Of a stretch of 64,000 nt of DNA, positions 49,969 to 58,328 are shown piece by piece. The notes under the pieces are model-generated. The model saw only the letters and a list, made by a program, of their open reading frames with translations. It did no database searches and was not told the DNA's origin. Every line of letters begins with the position of its first letter. The first letter of the stretch is position 1. This stretch comes from an uncultured Lachnospiraceae bacterium (GTDB lineage: Bacteria > Bacillota > Clostridia > Lachnospirales > Lachnospiraceae), in assembly GCA_910579395.1 (NCBI GenBank), contig CAJTUC010000014.1, positions 23,460 through 87,459 of the forward strand, written 5' to 3'. The position numbers were made by a program, and so were the translations under genes.

Positions 49969-51369
49969 ATGGGAAAATATTTTTTGGCAATTGATATTGG
50001 GGCGTCCAGCGGGAGACATATACTGGGCAGTTTGGAGAATGGGAAAATAGTGCTGGAGGAAGTACACCGCTTCTGGAACGGCATGGACGATATAGACGGC
50101 ACGCTTTGCTGGGATGTGGACAGATTATTCAAAGAGATTATCGAAGGTATGAAAAAATGCCGTGAAATCGGCAAGATTCCGGAAAGCGTTGGAATTGATA
50201 CATGGGGCGTGGATTTTGTGCTATTAGACAAAGACGATAAGATGCTCGGTCAGGCGGTAGGTTATAGAGACCATCGGACGGACGGCATGGATGAAGAAGT
50301 TTATAAAATTATCAAAGAAGATGACCTGTATGCGAGAACAGGCATCCAGAAAGCGATCTTTAATACGATCTATCAGCTGATGGCGGTCAAAAAGCAGCAT
50401 CCCGAATATATGGAAAAAGCGGCATCGATGCTGATGATTCCCGATTACTTTCATTATAAACTCTGCGGAAACAAGGTGCAGGAATATTCGGAAGCGACGA
50501 CGGGACAGCTTGTTGACCCGGCGACAAAAGACTGGGACTACGGGCTGATTGAAATGCTTGGATTTAACAAAGAGATGTTCCAGAAGATGTATATGCCGGG
50601 AGCGGTAGTCGGAAATTTGACCGATGAAGTCAAAGAAAAGGTAGGCTATGACTGCCAGGTTGTCCTGCCGCCTACCCATGACACGGCTTCGGCTGTCATG
50701 GCGGTTCCTTCTAATGATGAGAACGTATGCTATATCAGTTCCGGTACATGGTCTTTGATGGGCGTGGAAAGGGATGAGGCGAACTGCTCCATGATGAGCA
50801 AAGAGGCGAACCTGACCAATGAAGGCGGTTATGAGGGAAAAATTACATATCTCGCAAATATTATGGGATTGTGGATGATACAGTCGGTGCGGAATAAACT
50901 GGCGCCGGAGATGTCCTATGGAGAGCTGTGCGAACAGGCTTCCAGAGAAAAAATCGATTCGATTGTAGATTGTCAGGACGAAAGATTTTTGTCCCCCGAT
51001 GATATGGTCACTGCCATTCAGGATTATTGCCGGGAGACTTCCCAGACAGTACCCGAAACGCTGCCGGAGTTGGCATCGGTGGTTTATAACAGCCTTGCGA
51101 AATGCTATATGGAAAAGCTGCAGGAAATTGAAAAAATTGTCGGTGTCAAATATGACAGGATTCATATCATCGGCGGCGGTTCCAATGCGGTCTATCTGAA
51201 TGAGCTGACTGCAAAGTATACGGGTGTTCCGGTATATGCGGGCCCGGGAGAAGCGACGGCGATCGGTAATATCCTGACACAGATGATTCAGAGCGGAGAA
51301 TTTGCAGATTTGAAGCAGGCGCGGGAGTGTGTAGCGAAGTCTTTTGAGATTAAGATTTATCAAGTGTAA
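49969..51369 (+). CDS. FGGY-family kinase, rhamnulokinase-like
   Basis: A 466-residue deoxy-ketose kinase. AIDIGASSGRHILGSLENGK, GIDTWGVDFVLLDKDD, GYRDHRTDGM, PPTHDTASAVMAVP and ISSGTWSLMGVERDE are typical of the RhaB branch. In this island, with fucI and fucU and without rhamnose isomerase, L-fuculose is the more likely substrate; RhaB-type enzymes accept related 6-deoxy-ketoses. A gaaaggag site lies upstream. Confidence 0.88.
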   Translation: MGKYFLAIDIGASSGRHILGSLENGKIVLEEVHRFWNGMDDIDGTLCWDVDRLFKEIIEGMKKCREIGKIPESVGIDTWGVDFVLLDKDDKMLGQAVGYRDHRTDGMDEEVYKIIKEDDLYARTGIQKAIFNTIYQLMAVKKQHPEYMEKAASMLMIPDYFHYKLCGNKVQEYSEATTGQLVDPATKDWDYGLIEMLGFNKEMFQKMYMPGAVVGNLTDEVKEKVGYDCQVVLPPTHDTASAVMAVPSNDENVCYISSGTWSLMGVERDEANCSMMSKEANLTNEGGYEGKITYLANIMGLWMIQSVRNKLAPEMSYGELCEQASREKIDSIVDCQDERFLSPDDMVTAIQDYCRETSQTVPETLPELASVVYNSLAKCYMEKLQEIEKIVGVKYDRIHIIGGGSNAVYLNELTAKYTGVPVYAGPGEATAIGNILTQMIQSGEFADLKQARECVAKSFEIKIYQV

Positions 51370-51442
51370 AGGGAATAAAGATTTTTTAACAGAATGTGTC
51401 TGATAAGTCATTCTGCGTTTGGCGGGTTTTGGAGAGGCGGTA

Positions 51443-52240
51443 ATGAAAGAGAACCGGGTTACGAAAACAATTTGTTTTACGAATAACAAAGGCGGGAGCG
51501 GGAAATCTACTTCCTGTGCCAATCTGGGATATGAACTCTCGGCGGCCGGGAAGAAGGTTCTGCTCATTGACGGCGATATGCAGCTTAACCTGTCCTTGTC
51601 TTTTTTTGATGAAGACAGGGTGCTCGACATGGCGGAAAGCGAGCAGAATCTCTATTATGCCATTCGAAGCGGCGAGGATTTAAAGAACTATATCGTATCC
51701 ACCGATTATGAAAATCTGGACCTGATACCCTCATCGACGCTGATGAGTCAGGTGGAATATGAACTTTTTACCAGAATGCAGAGAGAATTTATCCTGAAAA
51801 AATGTCTGCGGACGATCAAAGATGAAAAGACATATGATTATATTTTGATCGATGCGCCGCCGACGCTCGGCACATGGGTCATCAATATCCTCTGTGCCTC
51901 CGATCATGTGATCGTACCGGTGGAGGCATCGCCGTGGGGTTTTTTCGGGCTGGCAAATATGTTCGATTTCCTGAATCGGATTCAGGATGTGGCGGATGCG
52001 AAAATTATGGGTGTCTTGATTACAAAAGTTGACGAGCGCAAAAACTATTACAGACAGGCGAGAGAGATTTTGGAAAGCTATGAAGAAATTCATGTTTTTG
52101 ATTCTTTTATCCATGTGGATTCGGCGATCGAATGGGCACAGGATGCTTCCAAGCCCGTAGCGGTTTACAAAAAATCGACAAGGAGTGCGACGGAATTTAA
52201 AAAACTGACAGAGGAGGTCATCGGATATGGCAGTAGGTAA
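51443..52240 (+). CDS. ParA/Soj-family ATPase
   Basis: A 265-residue deviant-Walker ATPase. The start at 51443 (MKENRVTKTICFTNNKGGSG) follows ggagaggcgg. The KGGSGKST P-loop near residue 17, LLIDGDMQLNLS, and YDYILIDAPPTLG define ParA. No ParB-like gene is adjacent. Its end overlaps a Lys/Ala-rich gene by 14 bases, implying a dedicated partner. Chromosomal orphan ParA proteins position DNA or protein cargo; the role here is unknown. Confidence 0.92.
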   Translation: MKENRVTKTICFTNNKGGSGKSTSCANLGYELSAAGKKVLLIDGDMQLNLSLSFFDEDRVLDMAESEQNLYYAIRSGEDLKNYIVSTDYENLDLIPSSTLMSQVEYELFTRMQREFILKKCLRTIKDEKTYDYILIDAPPTLGTWVINILCASDHVIVPVEASPWGFFGLANMFDFLNRIQDVADAKIMGVLITKVDERKNYYRQAREILESYEEIHVFDSFIHVDSAIEWAQDASKPVAVYKKSTRSATEFKKLTEEVIGYGSR

Positions 52241-52592
52241 AGGAAGTATGGAAAGAGCGGCAAAGGCGGCGGGAGCAAAGAATGCGGAGACAAAGGCGGC
52301 CGATTCAAAGCAGGAGGAAACGAAAGTGACGGATGGAAAGGCTGTAGAAAAGAAAACCGCAGCGAAAAAGACTGCGCCTAAAAAAGCGGCGGCGAAGGCT
52401 TCGGAGAAGAAGGCGGTCTCCACCGAAAAGACAGCGGCGAAAGCTGTAGCGGCTGCAGAAGTCATTGCGGCTCCGTCGGAAGAAGTTCTGCAGCAGATCG
52501 TCTACCAGAAGAGCAGCGGTATTCTGGAGCGGGATGCCGAGGCAAATGAGATTTTCGGGCTCGGCGATGAAATGCCGGTTTATTATTTTTAG
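52227..52592 (+). CDS. Lys/Ala-rich protein coupled to the ParA gene
   Basis: A 121-residue protein. Residues 1-85 are a low-complexity, histone-H1-like tail of Lys, Ala, Thr and Glu (AAKKTAPKKAAAKASEKKAV). The C-terminal 40 residues are non-repetitive (LQQIVYQKSSGILERDAEAN). The gene starts inside parA with an aggagg site. The basic tail suggests DNA binding and the small C-terminal domain a contact with ParA; both are inference. Confidence 0.75.
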   Translation: MAVGKGSMERAAKAAGAKNAETKAADSKQEETKVTDGKAVEKKTAAKKTAPKKAAAKASEKKAVSTEKTAAKAVAAAEVIAAPSEEVLQQIVYQKSSGILERDAEANEIFGLGDEMPVYYF

Positions 52593-52644
52593 GGGGCCTG
52601 CGTTTGGCTTAGGGGTAAATGGATGCAAAGGGATATGACAAAAT

Positions 52645-52913
52645 ATGCAGATTGAATATAGTAAAAAAGCGGCAAAATATATTAATGCTTTGGACAGAAC
52701 AACGAAACAGCGAAACAGCGAATCAGAATTGCAATAGAAGGGTTGTTGGAGACGCCGCCCAAAGGTGATATAAAGATGTTGCAAGGGTTTTCGGATGGGT
52801 GAAAGCGGTTGAGAGTAGGCAAGTATAGAATTATATATAACTATGGAAGCGATGGAAAAGTTGAAATACTATATATTATAAACGTCGATTCAAGAGGGGA
52901 TATATATAAATAG
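52645..52913 (+). pseudogene. Broken RelE/ParE-family toxin gene
   Basis: The frame MQIEYSKKAAKYINALDRTT is RelE-like but shifts after an 8-bp tandem duplication (CGAAACAG at 52703-52710 and again 52711-52718). If one copy is removed, the reading continues KQRIRIAIEGLLETPPKGDI, then LQGFSDG, a TGA, and after it RLRVGKYRIIYNYGSDGKVE and LYIINVDSRGDIYK. That is a full RelE fold with two lesions, a frameshift and a nonsense codon. No intact antitoxin is seen beside it. Confidence 0.85.
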
Positions 52914-53062
52914 GCTTATGGGAAAGGAGTTCGGAACATGAGTGCTATGAGTGCCACAACAAGAAAAGTGATTGAATGAATAGCATTCCGGTAAACAAGC
53001 TGAGGAATATATTGGGTAACATGCAAAAATCCCGGAGATTATCGAATGGAGAATAGAAATCA

Positions 53063-53299
53063 ATGCCTGACGAACTATTAACAAATCTGAACAGAATACA
53101 TACGACCGATCTTGGCCTTCTGCGGATCCGCAAAAATCTTTCGCTCGATGTAGAAGATGTGGTGTCGTGGTGTAAAGATAAGATAACGGCGGAAAATGCC
53201 GAAATTACAAGAAAAGGAAAGAACTGGTATGTATCAGTTGATGGCTGTATTATCACGGTGAATGCTTACAGCTATACAATCATTACGGCTCATCGTTGA
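53063..53299 (+). CDS. DUF3781-family protein
   Basis: A 78-residue protein with the family pattern LLTNLNRIHTTDLGLLRIRK, VVSWCKDKI and GKNWYVSVDGCIITVNAYSY. The function is unknown. The 149 bp before it hold only short frames. The last codons and stop are followed by an exact 17-bp duplication (TTACGGCTCATCGTTGA at about 53283 and 53300). Confidence 0.85.
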   Translation: MPDELLTNLNRIHTTDLGLLRIRKNLSLDVEDVVSWCKDKITAENAEITRKGKNWYVSVDGCIITVNAYSYTIITAHR

Positions 53300-53322
53300 T
53301 TACGGCTCATCGTTGAGAATGA

Positions 53323-53363
53323 AAATTTGCTCAGGCATCCATAAACGATGCCTGAGCAAATTT
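53323..53363. terminator. Strong hairpin after DUF3781
   Basis: AAATTTGCTCAGGCAT (53323-53338) pairs perfectly with ATGCCTGAGCAAATTT (53348-53363), 16 bp with a 9-base loop. The A/T ends allow termination on either strand. Confidence 0.8.
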
Positions 53364-53413
53364 ATATCATTTCATACAGAATGGCCGTCAGGGCATTTTT
53401 AGAACATAATTCT

Positions 53414-53476
53414 GGAAGAATCGCGTCAGCGATTCTTTCGTGTGAAGAGGGTCCGCTTTGCGGACCCTCTTCACAC
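53414..53476. repeat. Family A-related twin hairpins beside the MFS gene
   Basis: AAGAATCGC pairs with GCGATTCTT (53416-53437). Then GTGTGAAGAGGGTCCG pairs with CGGACCCTCTTCACAC (53440-53455/53461-53476), a perfect 16-bp stem ending one base before the MFS stop. No T-run on the MFS strand. Confidence 0.75.
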
Positions 53477-53477
53477 T

Positions 53478-54584
53478 TTACCAATGCGAAAACAGGATTC
53501 CGGCAAGCGGTGATAATACGATCATGATCATGGAAAAGGTAAAAGACTCTATGGAGATCAGAGTCGCCCGCTGCTCTGAGGGAAACATATTTTGAAGCAT
53601 GGTATTTGTTCTTACCTGGAGTGCATCATCGCTGAGTGCAGCGATAAAACCGCCGGCCGCCATGATAACATACATCCCGGAATGCTCGACCAGAACTCCC
53701 AAGAAAACAAAAGATGCTGTGATCGCAAATATACTTCGATAACGTAGTTTCTCGCATTTGAGTATTATTTTTGAACCGAGAATGCCGCCCATTTCCATGA
53801 AAAACAAAGCGAAACCCAGTAATGCTCCCGGCATGCCGGTTTCAGGCAGTTTTGCCTGAAGGAAAAATAGCAGTAAAACATCAACGGCGCCGACCAGCGA
53901 ATTACAGAACATCAAAAAGACAGCTTTTTTCGCTTTTTTCAAAAAGGAAAGACTTGTCACGAAACACGATATCAATTCCTGTTTTATGGAGCCGATCATG
54001 TTTTTTTCATTGACTACATCACGCTGGTATATGCGGATTTCCTTTAAAGACAAAAGTATCCATATTTGTACGGCGCCGATCAGAATGTCGGCGCTGTATG
54101 CCGCTTTGTGTCCGATCAAAAGAGCGAATCCGGCACATAAAGTTGAAATACCGCTGCAAAGACGATATATGATCATTTGGTTTGAAGCATACTTTTCATA
54201 ATGGTCTTCATGACGAACCGTCTTCAGGGAATCATATGCAAGCGCATCTCCCGAACCTGATGAAAAGTTATAGCTCATTGCGTAGAATGCCAGAGAGCCG
54301 CATACCATAAACAGATTATAGGAAAATACCATGATGATATTCCCGATTGTTTTCATAACAGCGCTGACAAGCAGCATTTTTTTCCTTCCGAATACGTCAG
54401 CGAGGACCCCGGATGGAATTTCAAACAGCAGACTGGTTATATGAAAAACAGTTTCTGCAAAGCCGATTTCCACAAGGCTGTAGCCTCTTGCCGCAAGGAT
54501 GGCTACCCATGCACCTGTCAGGGATAAATTACCAAGAACAGATGATAAATATAATCTCGATATTTGTTTTTTAATATTGAACAT
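53478..54584 (-). CDS. MFS transporter
   Basis: A 368-residue membrane protein with about ten to twelve hydrophobic segments. The family loop between helices 2 and 3 is clear (FEIPSGVLADVFGRKKMLLV), and YNFSSGSGDALAYDSLK resembles drug/efflux-type members of the MFS_1 group. A perfect aaggaga site precedes the ATG. The substrate cannot be told; it stands alone. Confidence 0.88.
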   Translation of the reverse strand: MFNIKKQISRLYLSSVLGNLSLTGAWVAILAARGYSLVEIGFAETVFHITSLLFEIPSGVLADVFGRKKMLLVSAVMKTIGNIIMVFSYNLFMVCGSLAFYAMSYNFSSGSGDALAYDSLKTVRHEDHYEKYASNQMIIYRLCSGISTLCAGFALLIGHKAAYSADILIGAVQIWILLSLKEIRIYQRDVVNEKNMIGSIKQELISCFVTSLSFLKKAKKAVFLMFCNSLVGAVDVLLLFFLQAKLPETGMPGALLGFALFFMEMGGILGSKIILKCEKLRYRSIFAITASFVFLGVLVEHSGMYVIMAAGGFIAALSDDALQVRTNTMLQNMFPSEQRATLISIESFTFSMIMIVLSPLAGILFSHW

Positions 54585-54983
54585 AAAAAAATCTCCTTAA
54601 CTATTATTATTTAAAATCGTTAAGAAGATAATGTGCCAACTTATAAGATCTGCCGGATCATGAATAGAGGTTTCGGATGAATGCTTACATATCCGCTCCT
54701 CTGCAAATCTTTCTAAAAATAGGCGCACTATCCCCGTAAAGAGGAAAAGTATAACCTTTTTTCAGTTGAAGATTCATCATTTTCCAGAACATAAGTCTAA
54801 CCTTTCGTGAAATATTTATATCATGAATCAGAGATTCATAATCAACATTCGCCGTTTGTCGAACATGTATGCATGCTCTCCTCACTAACGCTCATTATAT
54901 CATATTTTAACATGAGAAACTGTATTTTACAATAAGAAAATTAACAATATTGATTTTATCGTTGGAAGAATTTTGTTTTATAA
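54585..54983. other. Gap between MFS and PHP genes
   Basis: AT-rich, 399 bp. On the - strand a 66-codon frame starts at a GTG (54885) and reads HVRQTANVDYESLIHDINIS and later LYGDSAPIFRKICRGADM. It has a gtgaggaga site and could be a small gene or the end of a lost one, but no family is recognised. A conspicuous TTAAAAT/ATTTTAA-type AT run lies at about 54900-54985. Confidence 0.4.
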
Positions 54984-55745
54984 TTAAAACGATAAAATCC
55001 GATACAACATTTCCAGATCACAATTGATAATAAGCTCCCGCGGGAAATCGCATTCTATAAGAAGCGGCGTGATATACCTCATATCTCCGATATGTCTTTT
55101 TCCATGACTGTCGCTGGAAAGCAGGACCGGGAGCCGCATTTTTTTGCAAAGGGAAAGAATCTGCATGGAATTGCGCCGTCCATCCGTCCGGTACGCGTCC
55201 GGCATCAGGGAGGCGTTGTTGATTTCCGGGTAAACATGGTTTTCTCTGGCGGCGGATAAGAGCCGTTCATAGTCTGCCGGAAAACGGCCGTCGTCGGGAT
55301 GACCGAGAAAGCGGACGCCGGGATGCCGCATCGCCCGGATGTAAGCATCGGTGTTGGAAGCGGCTGTGCCGGATTGGGGGCGGGTGCCCGTATTGGAATC
55401 GACAGTGCCTGCTTGAAAAGTAGGCGGATGAAGGCTGACAAACGCATAATCCAATGTCTGAATCAGGGAGTCGTCCAAATCCACATCGCCCTTTTCGTTC
55501 AAAATATTCAGTTCCGCGCCATAAAAAAGGGAGACGCCGAAACGTTTCCGTTCTGCGAGCAGCAGATTCCGGAAATAAGAACTGTCTGCAGCACCCGGTG
55601 TGGCCGGGCCGTGGTCGGACAGGCCAAGAACCGGGAGAGAACGTTCCGCCGCCGTGCGCGCCATATCCGTGATCGTATCCTGTGTGCCGTGGCCGCTGGC
55701 AATACAATGGGTATGAATATCTGCTGAAATGGGAAACGTCTGCAT
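54984..55745 (-). CDS. PHP-domain phosphoesterase, YcdX type
   Basis: A 253-residue trinuclear-metal phosphatase. Ligand motifs run in order: DIHTH (residues 9-13), LSDHGP, GAELNIL, VSLHPP, LGHPDD and SSDSHGK, as in YcdX-type PHP proteins. Between VSLHPP and LGHPDD there is an extra Gly/Ser/Thr-rich loop. The physiological substrate is unknown. The gene is monocistronic. Confidence 0.9.
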   Translation of the reverse strand: MQTFPISADIHTHCIASGHGTQDTITDMARTAAERSLPVLGLSDHGPATPGAADSSYFRNLLLAERKRFGVSLFYGAELNILNEKGDVDLDDSLIQTLDYAFVSLHPPTFQAGTVDSNTGTRPQSGTAASNTDAYIRAMRHPGVRFLGHPDDGRFPADYERLLSAARENHVYPEINNASLMPDAYRTDGRRNSMQILSLCKKMRLPVLLSSDSHGKRHIGDMRYITPLLIECDFPRELIINCDLEMLYRILSF

Positions 55746-55847
55746 GGGAAATCCGGCTCCTTTTTTAAATAGAAGATTACGCTTGAATAAATTTCATGTA
55801 TTCTTTTGAATCATTATATCGCCTGCGCTTCGGAAAGTAAAGGCAGT

Positions 55848-56967
55848 CTATACGAAGAAATCCCGCGGCTTCTCTTCAAAGATGTTTTTTAAGATTAACA
55901 GTCCCCTTTTCAGTTCTTTTTCCGTATCCGGTGAAGTGACCGACACCCTGACATAAGATGATTTCTTTTCATTCCGCATGGCGAAACGGTGGGAGCCTAA
56001 CAGGCGGACGCCCCTTTGCAGAGCCAGCAGTTCCAGTTCTTCGCTCGTCAGATGTTTTGGAAGCTCCAGCCAGTGAAAAAAACGTTCTACGTTATCCGGC
56101 CTGTTTTCGGGGAAAACGGATGTGAATACCTGGTTCCTTTTTCGGGCGAGTATCTTTTTGCGTGTGACGATCTTTTCCGCTTTCCCGCTTTCAATCAATT
56201 CCGCAATGATCTCTCCGTTGAGTGAAACTGTCTTTAAATTAATACTCGGCATACCGGAGACCAGCCGCTCCCTGTATTTATCCGGAAAGGCGAGAAAGGC
56301 GACCCGCAGTCCGGCGCACAGGGATTTGGAAATGCTGCAGATATGGATGGTCTGTTCCGACAGCAGGGAGAAAAAGGAGCGGGCATCGTCTGGCGCAAGA
56401 AAGGAATAAATATCATCTTCAATCAAAAGCAGTCCGTATCTTTGGATGACTTCTGCGAGTTTAAGCCTGCGGGAGGCGGCATAAAAATGCCTGTGGGATT
56501 GCTGCACGTCGGCATCAGATAAATGCCTTTTACTTCCGTATTTTTACAGACTTGGGCGAGCGCATCGGGCGACATGCCCGACTCATCCGCAGACACGGCA
56601 ATGAGCTGGATGTGCAGAAAATGCGCCAGCTCAACTCGATGGACGGCCCGGCTCCGTTGGACAGTCAAAGTCCGTATGCCGGCCAAGCTCGATTGGGAGG
56701 TCCGGTTCAGTTGAACTGCCAAAGTCCGTATGCCGGCCAGGCTCGATTGGGTGATCTGGCTCTGCTAGACAGCCTGATCGTGCTTAGATTCAGGTCCAGA
56801 TAGTCTGCCAATTCTCTTTGGGGTGGCAGTTTCGCGTCTTCGAGCAGCCTGACTGTCAGGATATCATTTTCCAGACAGGATGCAATGGAAAGATAATATG
56901 GTTTTGTCAGTTTTTCTTTTTGCGGCTTCCATGCCATCGGATAGTTTTCAAAGGAATTAACGGGCAT
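55848..56967 (-). pseudogene. MocR/PdxR-type (GntR-aminotransferase) regulator pseudogene
   Basis: Read on the - strand, the N-terminus shows a GntR helix-turn-helix start (KPYYLSIASCLENDI, LPPQRELADYLDLNLSTI). The aminotransferase domain appears in two other frames: QLIAVSADESGMSPDALAQV and GIYLMPTCSNPTGIFM, then after a one-base shift near 56485, ASRRLKLAEVIQRYGLLLIE, CSISKSLCAGLRVAFLAFPD and the end. About 150 residues between the two domains are missing and replaced by 53-bp tandem repeats. MocR proteins next to ECF S components usually regulate vitamin B6 supply. Confidence 0.85.
56635..56795. repeat. Three imperfect 53-54-bp tandem repeats inside the MocR pseudogene
   Basis: Units begin with CTCGAT at 56635, 56688 and 56742. 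AAAGTCCGTATGCCGGCCA is identical in units 1 and 2; unit 3 has drifted. They occupy the place of the linker and the start of the aminotransferase domain. Confidence 0.85.
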
Positions 56968-57039
56968 TGGTGTGTCCTTTCTGCTGTGTCTTTTTTATGC
57001 TCTAATTTTGTACAATCTCGCGTTGGGTAATGCCTGCAT

Positions 57040-57240
57040 ATGGGAAATGTGCTGTGCCTGTTGTCGGGGATGCTTTTGGGGCCTTTACAGGGCGGCTTCG
57101 CTGCCGGAATCGGCTCGATGTTCTTTGACCTGACGAATCCGGCCTACATTACATCCGCGCCGTTTACTTTTGCATTCAAATTTGTGATGGCATGGCTCTG
57201 CGGGAAAATTGTTCCAGGACGATCAACCGGGCCCGCATTC
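57040..57240 (+). pseudogene. Fragment of an ECF transporter S component
   Basis: The sequence GNVLCLLSGMLLGPLQGGFA, AGIGSMFFDLTNPAYITSAP and KFVMAWLCGKIV is typical of the central helices of S components. The start is lost: a TAA precedes the frame, and LALGN lies one frame over upstream. After about 57222 the frame runs into the 3' end of the opposite lipoprotein gene. Beside a MocR relic it is likely to have been a pyridoxine (PdxU-like) S component; that assignment is an inference. Confidence 0.75.
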
Positions 57241-57633
57241 TTTGAACAGTATGAAATTTGTCATTGCGCCGCCGCTGTTATCCATCCATAAGGTAATTTC
57301 GTCCGGAGCATCAGCCGGATAATTTGCTTTCATATCCGCAATAAAATGCTCCGGTTCCTCATCGGTGGTTTGTTCTGAAGTATATGTAATATCTACTGTG
57401 AATGTTTCTTCTACAGTTCCATTACTCTCCACACGTTCTAATAGAACGGCGGAACAATCTTGATAGTCATAAAACGAGGCGTACATCTCTTCCCACTCGT
57501 TTATGACCTGCTCCAGAACCTGCTCACATGGTGAATCGTATTCCTCCTTTTTTCCGCACCCTGAAAGAAACAGTGCAAATAAGAGGCTTATTAGGAAAAT
57601 ATTTTTCTGCAATCTGCGTTTTCTTTTTTTCAT
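57223..57633 (-). CDS. Small lipoprotein, possibly 3'-truncated
   Basis: A basic head (MKKRKRRLQKN) and hydrophobic stretch lead to the lipobox LSGC, then about 110 residues with EQVLEQVINEWEEMYASFYD and ITYTSEQTTDEEPEHF. No family named. An ATG four codons earlier (57645) is too close to its agaaagg site. The C-terminus (FILFKECGPG) abuts the S-component fragment at the deletion junction, so the original end may be lost. Confidence 0.65.
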   Translation of the reverse strand: MKKRKRRLQKNIFLISLLFALFLSGCGKKEEYDSPCEQVLEQVINEWEEMYASFYDYQDCSAVLLERVESNGTVEETFTVDITYTSEQTTDEEPEHFIADMKANYPADAPDEITLWMDNSGGAMTNFILFKECGPG

Positions 57634-57716
57634 TTTAATAACCATACCTTTCTATAAAACTGTCTGTGAGATATTTATTTTACACATTAACTGCAATTTT
57701 GCCGTAGCGCCAGTTT

Positions 57717-58328
57717 TCAGTCCGCAAGTATATTGTCAACCACAAACCTGATGGATTCGATTTCTGTCTCCATCCTGAGATATTCGGCTTCCTGTTCCGG
57801 GTTGCCGGGGTCCCACTGCACATCGCTGGGATAGCAAAGGATATATGTTTTGGCGCTGGTGGAAAAAAGGTAGCGGTACCCGACAAAATCATATCCTTTT
57901 TCTACAAATTGCTCCGGCGTCATGGATTCTTCATAGCAGACAATATAGAACAGGACGCCGCCATCAAAGGGGTCTAACCCTTTGCTGACATCTTTTCTGA
58001 TCTGTGTGTGATAAACAACATAATTCTGGCCGTTTTTTTCCACGAAATATTTTCCCTTCCAATCATCAGGCAGAATCAGAGTAAGATTGATTTCATCCAG
58101 TGTTATCGTCTCCTGGTTTATGGAAATTTCAACCACTCTTTCACGGGCGAATGCAAACGCGCCCGCGCTGAAGCTGCAGGCCATGAGAACAAAGGCGGCA
58201 GCTATTGTGATAAAACGCCGGATGATCTTACGGCTATGTTGCTGTTTATAATTTGGAATTTTTTCCGCCTGCTCAACAAGCCGGTCGTCAATGTTTCCAA
58301 TATGTTCGGAAAGCTGTTTTCTATTCAT
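57717..58328 (-). CDS. Single-pass membrane protein coupled to an ECF sigma factor
   Basis: A 203-residue protein. Residues 1-37 are cytoplasmic and charged (MNRKQLSEHIGNIDDRLVEQ), then one membrane helix (ITIAAAFVLMACSFSAGAF) and about 145 outer residues ending ETEIESIRFVVDNILAD. The topology and the ATGA overlap with the sigma gene suggest an anti-sigma or sensor role. No named anti-sigma motif is visible. Its outer part resembles DUF4367-type folds only loosely. Confidence 0.75.
   Translation of the reverse strand: MNRKQLSEHIGNIDDRLVEQAEKIPNYKQQHSRKIIRRFITIAAAFVLMACSFSAGAFAFARERVVEISINQETITLDEINLTLILPDDWKGKYFVEKNGQNYVVYHTQIRKDVSKGLDPFDGGVLFYIVCYEESMTPEQFVEKGYDFVGYRYLFSTSAKTYILCYPSDVQWDPGNPEQEAEYLRMETEIESIRFVVDNILAD

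Noticed and set aside
50224..51630. 468-codon open frame antisense to the rhamnulokinase-like gene
   Set aside because: It mirrors codon bias of the certain kinase on the other strand; composition is not protein-like.
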